From: Desmodesmus armatus
Lineage: Eukaryota > Chlorophyta > Chlorophyceae > Sphaeropleales > Scenedesmaceae
NCBI GenBank assembly: GCA_007449985.2
Contig: VIIQ02000004.1
Coordinates: 992,001 to 1,056,000 of the forward strand
DNA length: 64,000 bases
Direction of reading: 5' to 3'
A program made the position numbers and the translations under genes. Positions 11,717-24,538 of this stretch are shown here, piece by piece. The first letter of the stretch is position 1, and each line of letters starts with the position of its first letter. Under the pieces are notes generated by a model that saw only the letters and a program-made list of their open reading frames with translations, ran no database searches and was not told the DNA's origin.

Positions 11717-13813
11717 TCACCAATCAGGGACTGTGGTCTGCCCCTCATCTGCTGGCTGAGCATCTTGCTCGCTTTGCTGGCCACCTTCTGGGTCATCCTC
11801 ACTCGCTGATCCAAACACCAGCCTGTCGAAAGCTGAGACTGTCAGCCCTGAGTGCAAAAACAGCCACAATTGCTGAGCACACCCCTCGCTGTGCTGCCCT
11901 GCAAAACCACTGAGCGCCCTGGACACTTGCACAAGGAAAACCTGCAACACAACAGCGCAGTGTGCCCTCAGCCAACGTCAACTATGGAGAGAGGCAGCTT
12001 CAGCTTGCAGCTCAACAGTACACAGTGGCATACGATGTGACAGTAAGCACTGCTGTATTCACAGCAGCTCCTTCCCGTCAAGCAGACAGCACAGGCAGTA
12101 CACTACAGGGGGATGCAATTGACTTCATGCCAGCTAAAGCACTCGTGGGGTGTCAACAGCTGGCCATATGGCGGCTATTGACAGGTGTTCACTGTCCCCC
12201 GCACACCACCCATCCCTTGCCCCACTCACCGCCTTATCCCCATACAAAGCACTGCCTTCAAAGCTGCTGGCCTTGGGTCTTGTAGAGCCCTGCTGATTCT
12301 TGGCAAGGCTTTGCAGCACGCCTGTCAGGTGCTGAACGATGATATCCACATCTTCCGTCAACAGCACTGCCTGGCAGCAGCATGAAGCAACATACACAAA
12401 CACGCACACACCAACGCACCCGGAAGTGTCAGGCCGATCTTCATGGTGAGTGTGATTGTTACATGCTCAGTACAACGGCTACTGCTGACAGCCATTCAAG
12501 TCAGGCAACATGCCACAGCTGAAGTGTCAAGAAAGCCTGCCCCGTTGACATGGCAGGCAGGGTTGCTGAGTGCTGTTTGCAACCACATCATGAGGCATTG
12601 GTTGATAAGCTGACCAGGCCCCCACTGCAGCTAGCACAGGCCTCAATATGCACCTATACACAGCCCCTTGGCTTACCTGCAGCTCTCTATGAATGAACTT
12701 TTTCGTTTCTGCATCAGTTGGCGGCCTGGGGCGCTTGGCGACAGGCACCTGCAAATGACAGACACGTAGCGGCTCAACAATGAGATGCGGCCCAACCAAG
12801 CATGCCATGCTGAGCACTGAGTGCGGGAACAATGCACCATGCTGTGTGTAAGAGCTGCCTGACATGTATGCATTTCTGCAGCACTTTGGCAGGCAGCTGC
12901 TAGCCTGAAGCAGGCTGCGCCAGCTCACTCTGCAGCATGATCAACCAGCACTAGCAACACCAAACAGCCCCAGTCCCCATGGTGAGCGTTTTCCCTGACA
13001 CCTGCAACCAATGCAAGCGCTACGTTCAACATGCGCACCGGGCGGGTAGGTGTAAGTTGTGCTGGTGTGACATACAGCGCTCTCCTGCGGCTCTGGTCGA
13101 CTGACAGCGGCATGGCGCTCATTGTCTTGGGCTGGCCGCATGTGGGGATGAGGCTGCAAATGCACACGCAGAACGTTAGCACATGACAGAGGCTGCAGGT
13201 GCTTGCAGGAGGTCCTGCTCAAAACTGGTGGCAGTGTGTGCAGGCTGTTGGGTGCGTTGGATTGCGGTTGACTACGATGTGGTGTGTTCACAACACCCTC
13301 AATGCCAGGGCCAGAGCACATCCAATTCAGCAGCTTCCTGCCCTGGGAGTGAAACATCTACCCCTCATATGCTGGGCGACAGAGAGGGATGATCAGTGTT
13401 GCAGGTTGCATCACCAGTGGACTAGCTTTCAGCGAGGAAAAAAGGTAGGCTGGCATGGCATGCTGCTGCAAAGCTGCTTGCATCCCTCACCGGCAAGACG
13501 ATCCAATGCACTCATACACAATGTATGTGTAAGGTGCTTTGCACAAGGGGCAGGCATATTGGCATCGCTGGCCAGGGGGGCAGTCCTCATCTGCATCATG
13601 TTGTCGCTGGCGCTCTGTCCACTCTTGAATGCACTGCATATGTCAGACACAGTCTTTCCAGTAGAGTGCCCCATCTGTTGCAGGGTTTGACTGCTCCATC
13701 CCTTGCCTTGTCCCTGACACGCACTTTACCTTGAAGCAGAAGAAGTGGGTGCAAGGATACAAGTACGCCTCCTGCTGCCGCTGTATGTGGTTGAGGCAGA
13801 TGGCACAGTCCAT
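11717..13813 (-). CDS. Topors-like RING-finger E3 ubiquitin ligase, six exons
   Basis: Predicted E3 ligase of 259 residues. Exons: 13813-13730, 13633-13491, 13153-13039, 12748-12677, 12370-12230, 11941-11717; phase closes at every junction. Exon 1 starts MDCAICLN and carries PCTHFFCFK. Exon 2 carries CIQEW and CPLCKAPYTYIVYE. Together they form a complete C3HC4 RING in the plant Topors/ICP0-like order. Exon 3 has the RRRALYV segment that follows the RING in this family. Exons 5 and 6 hold EDVDIIVQHL and LWLFLHSGLTVSAFDRLV, the conserved C-terminal helical region. The tail is acidic and Gln-rich. The ATG at 13813 lies two residues before the first RING Cys; an upstream exon is possible but none is needed. 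The substrate is unknown. The gene is divergent from the coiled-coil gene at 14143. Confidence 0.87.
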
Positions 13814-14142
13814 TCAGACTTTACTGAGCTTTTATATGCTCCTGGACCACCAGCAAACTGCACTTGAAGCAGTGTTCTGTGGCAGCAGGCAGGGTGGTGC
13901 AGATCAAACCCAAGGAGGTCGGAAGGAGTGGGCATAAGGATGCACACACGTCAAAGGCAACCCTTAGCCAACGGAGTGCCAACCCTGGCAGCCGATCACG
14001 GACATCAAGGACCATAAACCTGATCCAAGTTTGAATTGAATAATTCAGCCGTCTAGAGGGCAGAAGGTACGTTGTTGTCTTCCTTCAGTTGTCGCTGCTA
14101 TATCGTTGAGTTTCAAGCTCAGCTGTCACCTGTAGATGCATC
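13814..14142. promoter_or_regulatory. Shared divergent promoter region (RING gene / coiled-coil gene)
   Basis: 329 bases separate the two opposed start codons, so both 5' UTRs and core promoters must lie here or overlap the genes. No TATA box or recognised element stands out. Confidence 0.5.
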
Positions 14143-17100
14143 ATGGACATTGCAGCTGTGTTGGCTGACAAAGCGCTGTTGGCCACCCTCAGCAGGGAGT
14201 ATGAGCTGTTGAAGGCCACCAACGGTACGTGTAGCCCGTCAACCTCACTAAGAACTTACTGAAGTATGCCTCACAGTCTCCTTGAGAGCTCTGCATGCAT
14301 GCATATGCAGTGCAACAACAGCACACAAACATGCCCTTGCCCCTGCCAAATGCCCAAACATCCATGCAGCTGATGTTGATTATCAGCAATGGATCAAAGC
14401 AAGGCTGCAGCGAGCTGCATCAAAGCACAGCAGCAACCGTGCAGTGGCACAGCAGAGGGTGCTGGGTTCAGTGCAGCATCCTCATCAGCAGCAACTTCAA
14501 CCTGAACAGCAGCAGCACAGAACGCCGATACGCCCTTCCGTGAGCTTGCGCACCCCCAGCAAGACCCCAGCACGCCTTCCCGTCAGCAGGTCAGCCGGCA
14601 ACAGCAGGCGCAGCAGTGCAGTTGATGGCGACAGCCTGCAGGCAGCACCACTGCAGGAAACCGGTTGGCAGGTAAGCACGCCGACCCCAGCAGGCACATG
14701 GTGGACTTGCCCAAGCGGTCAAATGGATCAAGCCACTGTGACAGCTGTTGACAACAAACGAAGCTCCACTCAACAGGCTGTGTTCATGTTTGTTGCTATG
14801 CAGGCCCAAGATGTCACCAACACTCCGCAGCCAACTGAACCACAGAGACCCAGCTTACTGAGGTTGCACAGCGGTGGCGCCAGCGCTGCTCAGAAGCAGG
14901 TATGACTCAGGGACAGTACTGGCCTCACCATGTGATCTTGCCCATGTGCAACCTACTGTGGGTGGGTGGGTGAGTGGGTGGGTGGGTGTTCAGAAGGGTG
15001 GGCGGTATGTGAAGCTTGTAACATGCATGACTGAGGGCATGTGTTGCCGCAGCATCTGGAGGCAACCTGTACAGCATAGCCTACGTAGGTGCATCTACTA
15101 GGACCAACGCAAGCAGCAATCTTGCCAGACCTGCACTGCAGCAACCCCTCTGTCACCAGAGCATCCCACGTCAACAAGAGCTATGTTGCAGGACCCCCGC
15201 TATAGATGAGGCTCTGCACTGCAATGCAGGCTCTTCCTCCCACCACTTTACTAAGTCAGGGCCTCACCTGATCGCCCTCTCAACAGCCAAGCAAGGCTCA
15301 TAGGCATGGAACACTCATCAATGGGTTCACACTGTGCTCTCCACCGTGCAGGTCCTGCCGCCCCATGGTCAAGCCCTCCCAGGCCAGCCTTGCCAGGGCC
15401 CGCCACCAGGACCCCAGCCCCAGTGGGTAGCAGCAGCACGGCTCGGCACCGCCCTGCAAGCCAGCAGAGTTATCCCAAATATGCATGCAGCAGCAGCGCG
15501 AGAGCAGGGGCTCACTACAGCAGCAGCAGTTGCACGGCAGCAGCTGGACCTGGGTCTTGGCCCTGATGCTGCTGCTTGCCTGGCGGGTGGTGAGCAGCAG
15601 CAGCAGCTGCCGCCGGCAGCACAGGAGCAGCTGCAGCAGGTGGTCCGGCTGACGCAGGGGGTTGTTGAACAGAACCAGCTGCTGCAGCAGGCTATGCAGC
15701 AGCAGCAGGCACAGCTGTCACAGCACCAGGTGAGATGCATGGGGTTTTGGCCTTGTGGGTGTAGGTTGTTGTGGTTTCATCACTGCTGGCATCACAGCAT
15801 GGTGTGCAGCAGGTTGATGCTGTATCAAAAGCATCGGATACTGGGCTGGTTCCAGCTGGTCTGGAGATTGTGTCGCACGGGGGGGGGGGGGGGGGGGGGA
15901 GCAATTCTTCCCCATGCTCTTGGTGCACACCATGCTGGACAGGACTTCCTGCAACCAACAGGATGGCTGTTGTTTTGGTGTGTGTGTCATGCATGCAGGG
16001 CCTGTTGGCTGCAGTGCTGCAACAATCAGGCACAGCTGCGCAGCCAACTGACCCATTACTGCCAGCCGCACCAACAGCCGTGCATGCGCTGCAAGCACCA
16101 GCACTAGCAGCTGCAGCAGCTACCACCGCTGGCACTGCAGCAGGTGCACAGCAGCAGCAGCGGTTACAGCAGCAGACTGTGGCAGGTGCCACAGGTGCGG
16201 CGGCTACAGTGAACAGCCCTGGCCAGCTGATGCACAGCCAGATCAAAGACTCCTGGCTGGTCAAGACACTGCTGCAGCAGCAACAGCCTGGCAGCACTAC
16301 CAAGCCAGGTGCGCACCCCGGGACCATCTTGCCCCTGAGCATACTTCTATTCATAAAGTTGGATGGGGAGGCGGAACTGCCGCTGCATGATGCTTCCTCT
16401 GTGCTGTCATGCCCCCTTTTCTGGGAATTCTTCGTACCTTGGAGGTAGCCCTAGCCAGGTTTACTGCTGAAACCAAACCTTGAGGGTGCTACAGGCAAGC
16501 TGCAACCCATGATGCGCCAATGATCACAAGTTCCATTCCTGTTCCAGCTGTGCTGCAGCGCAGATCCACATCACAGATCCAATGCTCCTGACACCGCCTT
16601 CAAAGGTGTACAAGCTGACTTGTGTCCTTGCAATTGCCTGCTTTGTTTGTTGTCCTGCAGGTGCCGCAGCTGCAACTCCATCAGCTCCAGAGTTCATCAG
16701 AATTGCTGGGGCTGCCAGGCAACAGCAGAAGCAACTCACACCAGACCAGCAGCAGCAAGCGGCAGGCAAGCAGCAGCAATCGAATCAAGGCACTCCTGCT
16801 GTTGCTACTGCCAGCTCATTGCCTGTCAGCCCAGCTGCTGCTGGTGACACTGTCAGCCCACCTGCCAGTGCTGCTGCTGCTGCTGACAGGCGCCAGCAGC
16901 TGAAATCGGTCCTGCGGCAGCTGCTAGCCCAGGGAGCAGTGGGACCCCTGCCAGGCGGCCTAGCAGGTCTAGTGGCTGGCTTGAAGGGCTTACAGTCAGC
17001 CACATCAGAGCAGCAGCAGATCGCCACCCCAGCAAAGCAGTCACAAGCAGCTGCTGCATCCCTGGTCACCCTCCTGCAGCAGCAGCAGCAGCAAGGGGGG

Positions 17101-18371
17101 CAGAGGACGCCGCAGCTAAGCAAGGCACAGCAGTTGGTCCTGCAGCGCAGGAAGGTACAGCAGGAGCAGGAGGAGCAGCGGCGGCAGCAGCAGCAGGAGG
17201 GTGGGCAAGAGGGGGTCGGCAGCAAGCCCGGCTGGCAGTCAGAGGTGTATGTGCCCCCGCCAGCTCGCCTGCTGCGGGTGAAGAAGGGTGGCGCAGCGGA
17301 TGTGTGGAACGCACCGCCTAGCAGTCCGCCACAAGGTATGCCTGTGTCTTGGCTATTGCATGAGGGGTGTCGGTCAACGAAACTGATACGTAGGGGGGTG
17401 GGGTGGGGGGTGGGGGGTTTGTCGATTGTTTCATGCCAAGGTTGAGCTGTCACCACCAACTCGCCTGGTGAGGGTGAAGAAGGGTGGAGCAGCGGATGTG
17501 TGGAATGCACCACCCAGCAGTCCACCACAAGGTAGGTCTTTGTTTGGGCTACTGCTGCTGTATGGGGGGCGTTGGTCAACGAATGTAATTTTGTATGCTT
17601 GTGGCCTGGCTGCTGCTGGAGGGGTGCTGGCAACAGGAGTTCTGAACAAGTTTTACCCGCGGGGGAGGGGGGCTGTTATGTGTTGCACAGGAGTATGCTT
17701 GTGGCCTGGCTGCTGCTTGAGTGGTACTGGCTGACAACATGGGTTGTAAACAAGGTTCACCGTGGTAGGTGAGGCTCTGTTTGTTGTTGAGTAAGTTTAT
17801 CACTCATCCCGTGGGGGAGGCTGCTGTTCAGCTGGCTGCTCTGCAGAGCTGATTGGTGCACGGGTTGGGGCTGAGGTTGTGCTGTCACTCATCCCTTGGG
17901 GAAGCGTGCTGCGCCGCACAGCTGCCAAGCCTTCCTGCCCCTGAAACTGCCCGCACATGCGGCACACATGCATGACCAAACACGTGTATTATTTGAAAGA
18001 TGAACTTCCCAGCACACCTGCAATTGAAACGGGCAGAAAGCTTAGCTGCTGGATGCAGTAATCGCAGCTGTTTGTGTTTTGTGGCATGCGTTGGATTGCA
18101 ACACAAGCATTTGGGAAAAGGCAGGGGATCCTGGCCCAATCAAATCTGCGCTGCTGTCAATCATGCAGGCCCAGCACGGCCCCAGACCAGCCAGGCAGCT
18201 GCTGCCACAGCCCAGCCACCGCGCCGCAAAGCACCGCAGCACGCAGGCAGGGGCGCACAGTCCAAGTCAGCAGCAGGGCGGCGCGGCAAGGGCAAGGGCA
18301 GCAGCCGCAGCGGCAAGCAGAACTTGGCCAGTGTGCTGTACGGCAGCCGCTGGAGGGTGGATGGCGGCCTC

Positions 18372-18415
<44 letters not shown>

Positions 18416-20172
18416 TTATAGTCATGAGGAGATGCTGGACGTGACATTTGGAGCTTGGCAGTCAGAGGGGCACGCACTGGAGCACACAAGGTATGTTGGA
18501 GCGCCTGCCGCTCACCCACCACAACCTGTCTGCCTCCTCGCGGCCTGCTGTGCAGCTGCGCTGGTTCCTGGATGCCAGTTGTCTATGACTTCATGCCTCT
18601 TGGGATCATGAACGCAACAACAACCTAGTATATGAGTGTGCTGCCCTCGTCCACACCCAACAACTGTCAGGCACCCTGTCTGCCTTGTTTGCTGTGACAG
18701 CTGTTTGCGCGGGGTCACAGCCCCGCTGCTTGGCCACGTGCGTGCCAGCAATTTGGGATCAATCTCCACCGCGCTGATGCACGGGCCGGCAGCCAGCAGT
18801 TCCATACTCGTCACACGCCCACCTGCTATGCCCCTGTACTGTCCCTGTACTGCTCAGGCTGGCTCGAGTAGAGGAGGCATCTTCGCAGGCCCTGGAGGCT
18901 GTCAGGAGGCTGGAGCAGCACATGACACAGCAGCAGTACCAGCAGCAGCATCCAGCGATGCCGGCAGCGCAAGCAGCAGTACACACGGCCAGTGCTGCAG
19001 AGCAGTCTGGAGATGCTATGCAGCTGCAGGACCAAGCTGCCTTGAGCAGCCTGCTAGCTGCACTAGAGCGGGTTGAGAGGCAGGAGCAGGAGATCCATGA
19101 CAGATGGTTTGGGAGTGGGAGCAGCAGGAGCAGCAGCAAAGAGGGAGGCAATACTGGTGGAGAGGGCAGGGCTGCAGCTGTTGCAGGGGCTGCAGGCGGT
19201 GCTGGATCTTCAGGTGACCACCAAGAGGTGCGTGACGGCAGCTCCGTAACGATTCTTCCATGCAGACAAATAGCCAGGTGCAATGGACACTGCTGACCTT
19301 GTGCTGCGAGGCATCAGGGTTTGAGCTAGGCCATGTGTTCACCTGGCAGCAGGCGCAAACCATCAACGATAGCATCCTAGCTTGCCAGTGGCTTGAACCC
19401 CACATATGCAGATGCCTTGCCATAGCAAGCCATCATCTGGCAGCTGTGAAAAGCGTGTAGTTGTAGGGTTGCGCTGGGCAGACTTGATGTAGGGTTGCGC
19501 TAGGCAGAGTGGATGTCTGTTTGAACATTTACAGACTGCATGGCTGCATCCGATTGCCGCCATGCTCCATGAGTGGCTGATTCACTGGTGATGCCAGGCA
19601 GTAGCCCCACCAAGCAACAACGTGTATGACGAACGACCTTATTGACACATGCTGCACTGGTACCTGATGGCCTGCAGGGGATGTGCCTGTCAACAGATGC
19701 TGATGCACAGCCCTGCAGTGGCACCCCAGACACCGAGCTAGTCCCAGCAGAGCAGCAGGCAGTACTGCTGGCGCAGCCGACAGAAGCGCCGCTGCAGCAG
19801 CACGACGCCCAGCAGCAGCAGCAGCAAGATGCGTGTCTGTTGAGTGAGTCAGCCATTCAGTCCATCAAGGCCTCTAGGCAGAAGTTCCTGCGCCACCAGG
19901 CCCGCCTAGACGGCACCCTGCACGAGTTGGGGTCTGGCAACCACCACCTTGGGCCAGGTTTTGGGCCAGGTTCAGGCCCACACAAGGGTTCCGGGACCCG
20001 GGGTGACGGCGGCAGCAGCAGCCGCAGGGCTGTGCTACAGCCGCAGCAGGTGGTGGAAGCTGTAGCAGACTTGCTGCTGGATGAGTTGGTGGGGGCTGAG
20101 GCGGAGGAGCTGGAGGGCTTTTGTGATGTGCTGTGCGACCAGCTGGTGGAGGCAGAGTTTGCGGATGCATGA
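14143..20172 (+). CDS. Gln-rich coiled-coil protein, function unknown, nine exons
   Basis: Protein of 1009 residues. Exons: 14143-14224, 14370-14671, 14804-14899, 15352-15729, 15999-16308, 16661-17335, 18169-18490, 18858-19227, 19678-20172; all phases close. The N-terminus is helical (LLATLSREYELLK, then DYQQWIKARLQRA). The middle is Gln/Ala/Pro-rich with short helices. Exon 6 ends with LRVKKGGAADVWNAPPSSPP. Exon 7 holds a basic patch and QNLASVLYGSRWRVDGG followed by a poly-Gln run. Exon 8 holds LLAALERVERQEQEIHDRW, and the C-terminus is an acidic helix (VVEAVADLLLDELVGAE). The layout of a short helical N-terminus, long linker and terminal helices resembles centrosome/basal-body scaffold proteins such as the Moonraker/KIAA0753 family, but this is only a guess. 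A second, probably unused copy of the exon 6 end lies at 17440-17533. Confidence 0.75.
15879..15899. repeat. Poly-G tract in an intron
   Basis: About 21 consecutive G on the + strand, inside the intron 15730-15998. Similar homopolymer G/C runs recur in this window (for example 36000, 48222, 50918, 58055 and 58269) and are likely places for sequencing length error. Confidence 0.9.
17440..17533 (+). repeat. Tandem copy of an exon end (coiled-coil gene, exon 6)
   Basis: Repeats the last 80-odd bases of exon 6 (17253-17335), its 5' splice site and the following intron start, with few differences. It encodes LVRVKKGGAADVWNAPPSS again and ends CAAG|GTAGG. Its only in-frame acceptor (AAG before GTTGAG) is phase 0, while the preceding exon ends in phase 1, so it cannot simply be added to the message. 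Confidence 0.85.
18374..18412 (+). repeat. CAG tract coding poly-Gln
   Basis: About 13 CAG codons inside exon 7 of the coiled-coil gene, read as poly-Gln between RWRVDGGLK and GYSHEEML. Confidence 0.9.
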
Positions 20173-21671
20173 TCTTGCTTTTGATTCGTTATGATTTTTA
20201 TCCAAGATGTCTATGTCGCGTTGCGTTCGTAGATGTTCTGCTTCATGCCTTTGAGGTTGTTTTGGAGGTGCCTGGATTATATCCTGCCAGGAGTGGTCCC
20301 CCTGCCTTGTGGCTTGCTGTTTTGCTGAGCCAGTTACTGTAACTGTAGTGGATTTGTGGATTGAAACTTCAGCACCAGTTGTCAAGCTGCTGCATAACAG
20401 CCCTGGCAGAAGACATGGAGGGAGATTTTGGGCGATGTTTCATTGTCGGCGGCAGCTGTTGGTGTTCATGTGATGCCCACATCGTGTGTAGGCAGAATTG
20501 GTGGTCGTGTCTCTCAAAGTTGCACCGTAGCTCAGCATGACACTTTGGCAGCTCCACCTTTCTCTACACTGACACGATCTTCATATGCCAACGCCACTTC
20601 CTTGCGATACATCAAGCAAGGTTCATTCACCACTCAACATGCGCAGAACACAAGGCAGTGGGACGGCTGACACCAGCCTAATCAGCCATGGCATGGCCAT
20701 TGCACCACAGGTCACTGGTCATGGAGTCACGGGCTGGCAGTGCAAACAGCATGCACCCTGTGGACAAACCACTGCAATATATGCCACAAGGCACCTAGCA
20801 GGTCAGTGAGTTGCCCACAACTTTGCTGTCGAGTTGGCCACGAGGACGGGACAAGGTTTGTACACAGCGTCTCACCCAACACTGCATCAAGTCTGTCTAC
20901 GCTGCACAACAGACCCACAACAAACGTCACTGCACAATCCTTGCATAACCACTGTCTGGTAAATCACCTCCCGCTCAAACAAACCAAATAGTTGTGTGAG
21001 GAGGCAAAGCTGTACACAATGCAAGCTATGCTCGCTATAGCCTGCACCCCATCCCACCCCGCCCCCAAAAACACGAACCCCACACAGCCACAAAGTGCTT
21101 CTACCCAATTTGGCAAGCACATCTGTGGATCACACCATCCATCCAAAATCACCAACATGCCCCCAGTCCCGGCATCACATCCTGCGCACCAATCTGTGAG
21201 CACCTCAATCAGGCTTTACCCCCGAGCCCATCGCACCCACCCTGCCAGACGTTGCTCTGACTGTCAACAAACCCGCAGGGTCTCTGCCCGACTTGCTGTG
21301 CTGTAACCCACTACATGCAGCTGCACCTCAATCTACCAGTCAGCCCACCAACAGCCCGGTAGCCCAGTGGCATTGGCTAGGGCACAAAAATGCCCTAGCC
21401 ACCCAGCTCTCCCTTGATGGCAGCCAGCAAGTGATGCTCACAATGTCCGTAATCCCGGCAACATCACACCCTGCGCTTTCCATCTGTGGGCAGCCCATTT
21501 GCAATGGGAGTGGGGGCCTTGCAACGAACCTGCCAAACGTCCCTCCTGACAAAACCGCAGCCCCCACTGCCAGAACTCCTGCCTAGCTTCCTGTGCTTCC
21601 GCCTGCCTGTTTGCAGCTGCCCCCTAACCGACAACCCAACCCACCAACTAGTTGCAACCGCCGCGATTGCC
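20173..21671. other. Intergenic region between convergent genes
   Basis: 3' flank shared by the + strand coiled-coil gene and the - strand Cys-rich gene. Short open frames only; nothing supports a gene. Pieces near 21370-21440 and 21660-21720 repeat the words gccctagccacccagctctcccttgatggc and gccctacccacccagctctgccttgatggc in part. The second lies over the 3' end of the minus-strand gene, so a tail fragment of its last exon seems copied here. Confidence 0.5.
20338..20342 (+). promoter_or_regulatory. Polyadenylation-type signal TGTAA, coiled-coil gene
   Basis: TGTAA on the + strand 166 bases after the stop at 20172, a typical 3'-UTR distance for green algae. Confidence 0.45.
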
Positions 21672-24505
21672 CTACCCACCCAGCTCTGCCTTGATGGCGG
21701 CCAGCAAGCGATGCGCCTGCGTCAGCGTCGCACCGATGACCGTCTTGTGGTTGCCGTCATCGTTGTTGAGCAGCTCCCGCACCGACTGCCGCTGCTCGTC
21801 TGTCAGCTGCGGGGAATCGGGGTCAGCGGCGACAAGCACCGTGAAGCGCAGAGGTAGTGTGTGCTCGCGGTCACACTGCAGCGGCTTGTTGAAATGGTAG
21901 GCAACCTGGGAAGGCGACCATTGGGACAGCAGCATTGAGGATCAGCTTCAGATATGGCTCCACGATGCAATTGTTTTCAGAGGAGTCCCCAGCGGTCACA
22001 GAGGCAAAGTTTGAAAGCTGTCCTGGGCATGCACTTCAACATGTGCAGCATAGAACTTGCAAACCAACATGCACTGCACTGCCTTGTCAACCTTTGCGGC
22101 AGGGGCCATGATCCGTACAGTACAGTACAGTAATTGGGGACAGGGCCCCAACCTCGCCGCTAGCCAGCAAGCCTCGTGCTCATGAGGCTCAAGATCAAAT
22201 GTGCTGCATTCATGTTGGCGCCCGCAAACCCAGGTTACGAAGCCTCACAAGCAGAGTGTGCCCCCCTAATGTTTCAAAACCCTGCTTACCTTGTATGCGC
22301 TCCTGAGCAGGTGGGTACCCTTGGGTTCCGTCTTTGACGACAACAGAGCCTGCTGTTTGAGGGTGACACACAGCTCTGGAAAGCTGTTCCCGGACAGCAG
22401 CTGCCTGTACTCGTTGTGCCTGTGTGAATCACCCAGGTGGTGGTCAGCAGCCGCTGCCAGGTGGTTGGGCTGTGCGTAGGCCATGACCTGGGCCCCCTCC
22501 CTCATGAGATGCTTGAGGCTATGCAGCTGCTCAAGCAGGGCGTGGACGGCAGCAGCGGGGGTGGTCAGCAGCAGGGTGACGTCCAACAGCAGCACCACAC
22601 CTGCAATCAGTAATTTGATGTTGGATGTTACACAGAACATTGCCCGTTCAATCATGGCACAGTCACAATTACATTTTGTCAAGATACGTGGGAGTGGAGG
22701 TAGCGGCAAAAGATGAGGGGTGAGTGGTAGTGGCAACACATTGCAGTATCAGCACGATAGTGGCAACACATTGCAGTATCAGCACATAGATTGATGTCAT
22801 GAGCAGTGGGGTGGTCAGCAGCAGGCTGACGCCCAGCAGCAGCACCACACCTGCACGCACGGCATGTCAGAGTGGAGGCAGCAACAAGAGATGACGGGTG
22901 CTGGGTAGTGGCACATGCACTGTCACCGTGTCATGCATACATTCTGTACGTACAGAAGCAGGGGTGGTCAGCAGCAGGCTGCTTCCAGCAGCAGCACCAC
23001 ACCTACACGCATGACAGGTGCGAGTGGAGGCAACGGCAAGAGATGAGGCAGCGGGGGGGAGGCATTCCGCACACACGGCGTCAGCACCCACCCACCTGCT
23101 CCCACTCACCCCATCACACCCCATCCTCAACAACCTCACCTGTTGCGAAAAGCGGCTTGGCCAGGACGCCAGCCAGCGCCCCGCGGTCCAGCGCTTCACA
23201 AAGCTTGTCGAGCGAGGTGGGCAGGTTTTTGAGGTCCACGATGAAATTCTCAGGCAACACTAGCGCCCCGGATGCAAGGTACTCCGCAAGGTGAGCCTTG
23301 GAGTAATCAGTGTCCAGGCCGCACCTGTACGCATACGTCCGTCGATGCGGTCACACAGTCAAACATCAATCAATATTACACCTGTACCTATGAGGCTCGA
23401 GAGCTCGTACCAGCCGTTGACGGATGCCGCAGAGTTGGGGGAAAAGGACCAGAGGGCACACACGGCAGGCAGCATGACCTAAGCCATCCGAGCAGTCGGC
23501 ATCTGGGTATTCTTAGCGGGTCGTTCTGTTTTGGTTGTCAGGCAACGTCACGCGCTGCCCCTGTTGCCCTCGTGCCCACTGTCACAAGCACTGCCACCGG
23601 CATCAGCACAGCACAGGGGTCTGAGCAGGAGATGTCAGGCACCGCCCAAGAAAAGCCACCACAATTCCTGGATGTGCACACCAAGCACCCACAAATGTGA
23701 CTTAGGCTCTTGGATAGTGTTTCGCCTCGTCCACAACAGCAGGTGGCTGGATTTTGAAACTCATAAGTTGTTGCACCCACACACGTGGCATTGATGTACG
23801 TGACGCAAGCAGAGACCACGCTCACTTGTCCATGTGAGGCTTCGAAACCAGCACCACGTGCACCGAGCCCGGCGGCGGCAGCGGCTGGGGATCATCTGGC
23901 GCGTAGACCGTCACGCCACGCTCCCTTGCGATGTTCACAAGGTCCTGGGTGGGGGAGCTCTGTAGTAGGTTGTGGCAGGCAGGGCATGACACACAACAAA
24001 CACATGGATGTTCAAGTCTCGCAAATACTAAATGAAGACAGCACGCGATCTGCATGCGTTTACGTATGCGCACAAACGCCACTTCCACATGAAAATGCAG
24101 AGCTCCTGAAGGCAAATGCATCAACCCACGGTGCACAGCAGTCCTGTCACGGCTTGCAACAGCGCACACACTGCAGAGCAGCACGGTGCAGGCCATCGCC
24201 CAACGCCGGCCCAACGCAGGCCAATTGATATTCAAGCCACATGTGCTGCCTTGGTTTGATGACACAAGGGCTACTTGCCCTCACCCTGTCCTATCCGTAT
24301 CTCCTGCCCACCTCTATCCTTACCTTGCCAGGCACTGCCAGGTCAGCAAAGGCTGCCTCGTCGAGGTACATCGTCAGCCCCGCCAGCCCCTGGCTGCGCA
24401 GCACCTGCAGCACCTGCTCAGGCCCCGGCAGCAGCGGCCACTGCGGCTGGTACCCCGCCAGCACTACCTGCAACGGACTCAGCTCCGGAGGCGGGGGCCC
24501 CGGCA

Positions 24506-24538
<33 letters not shown>

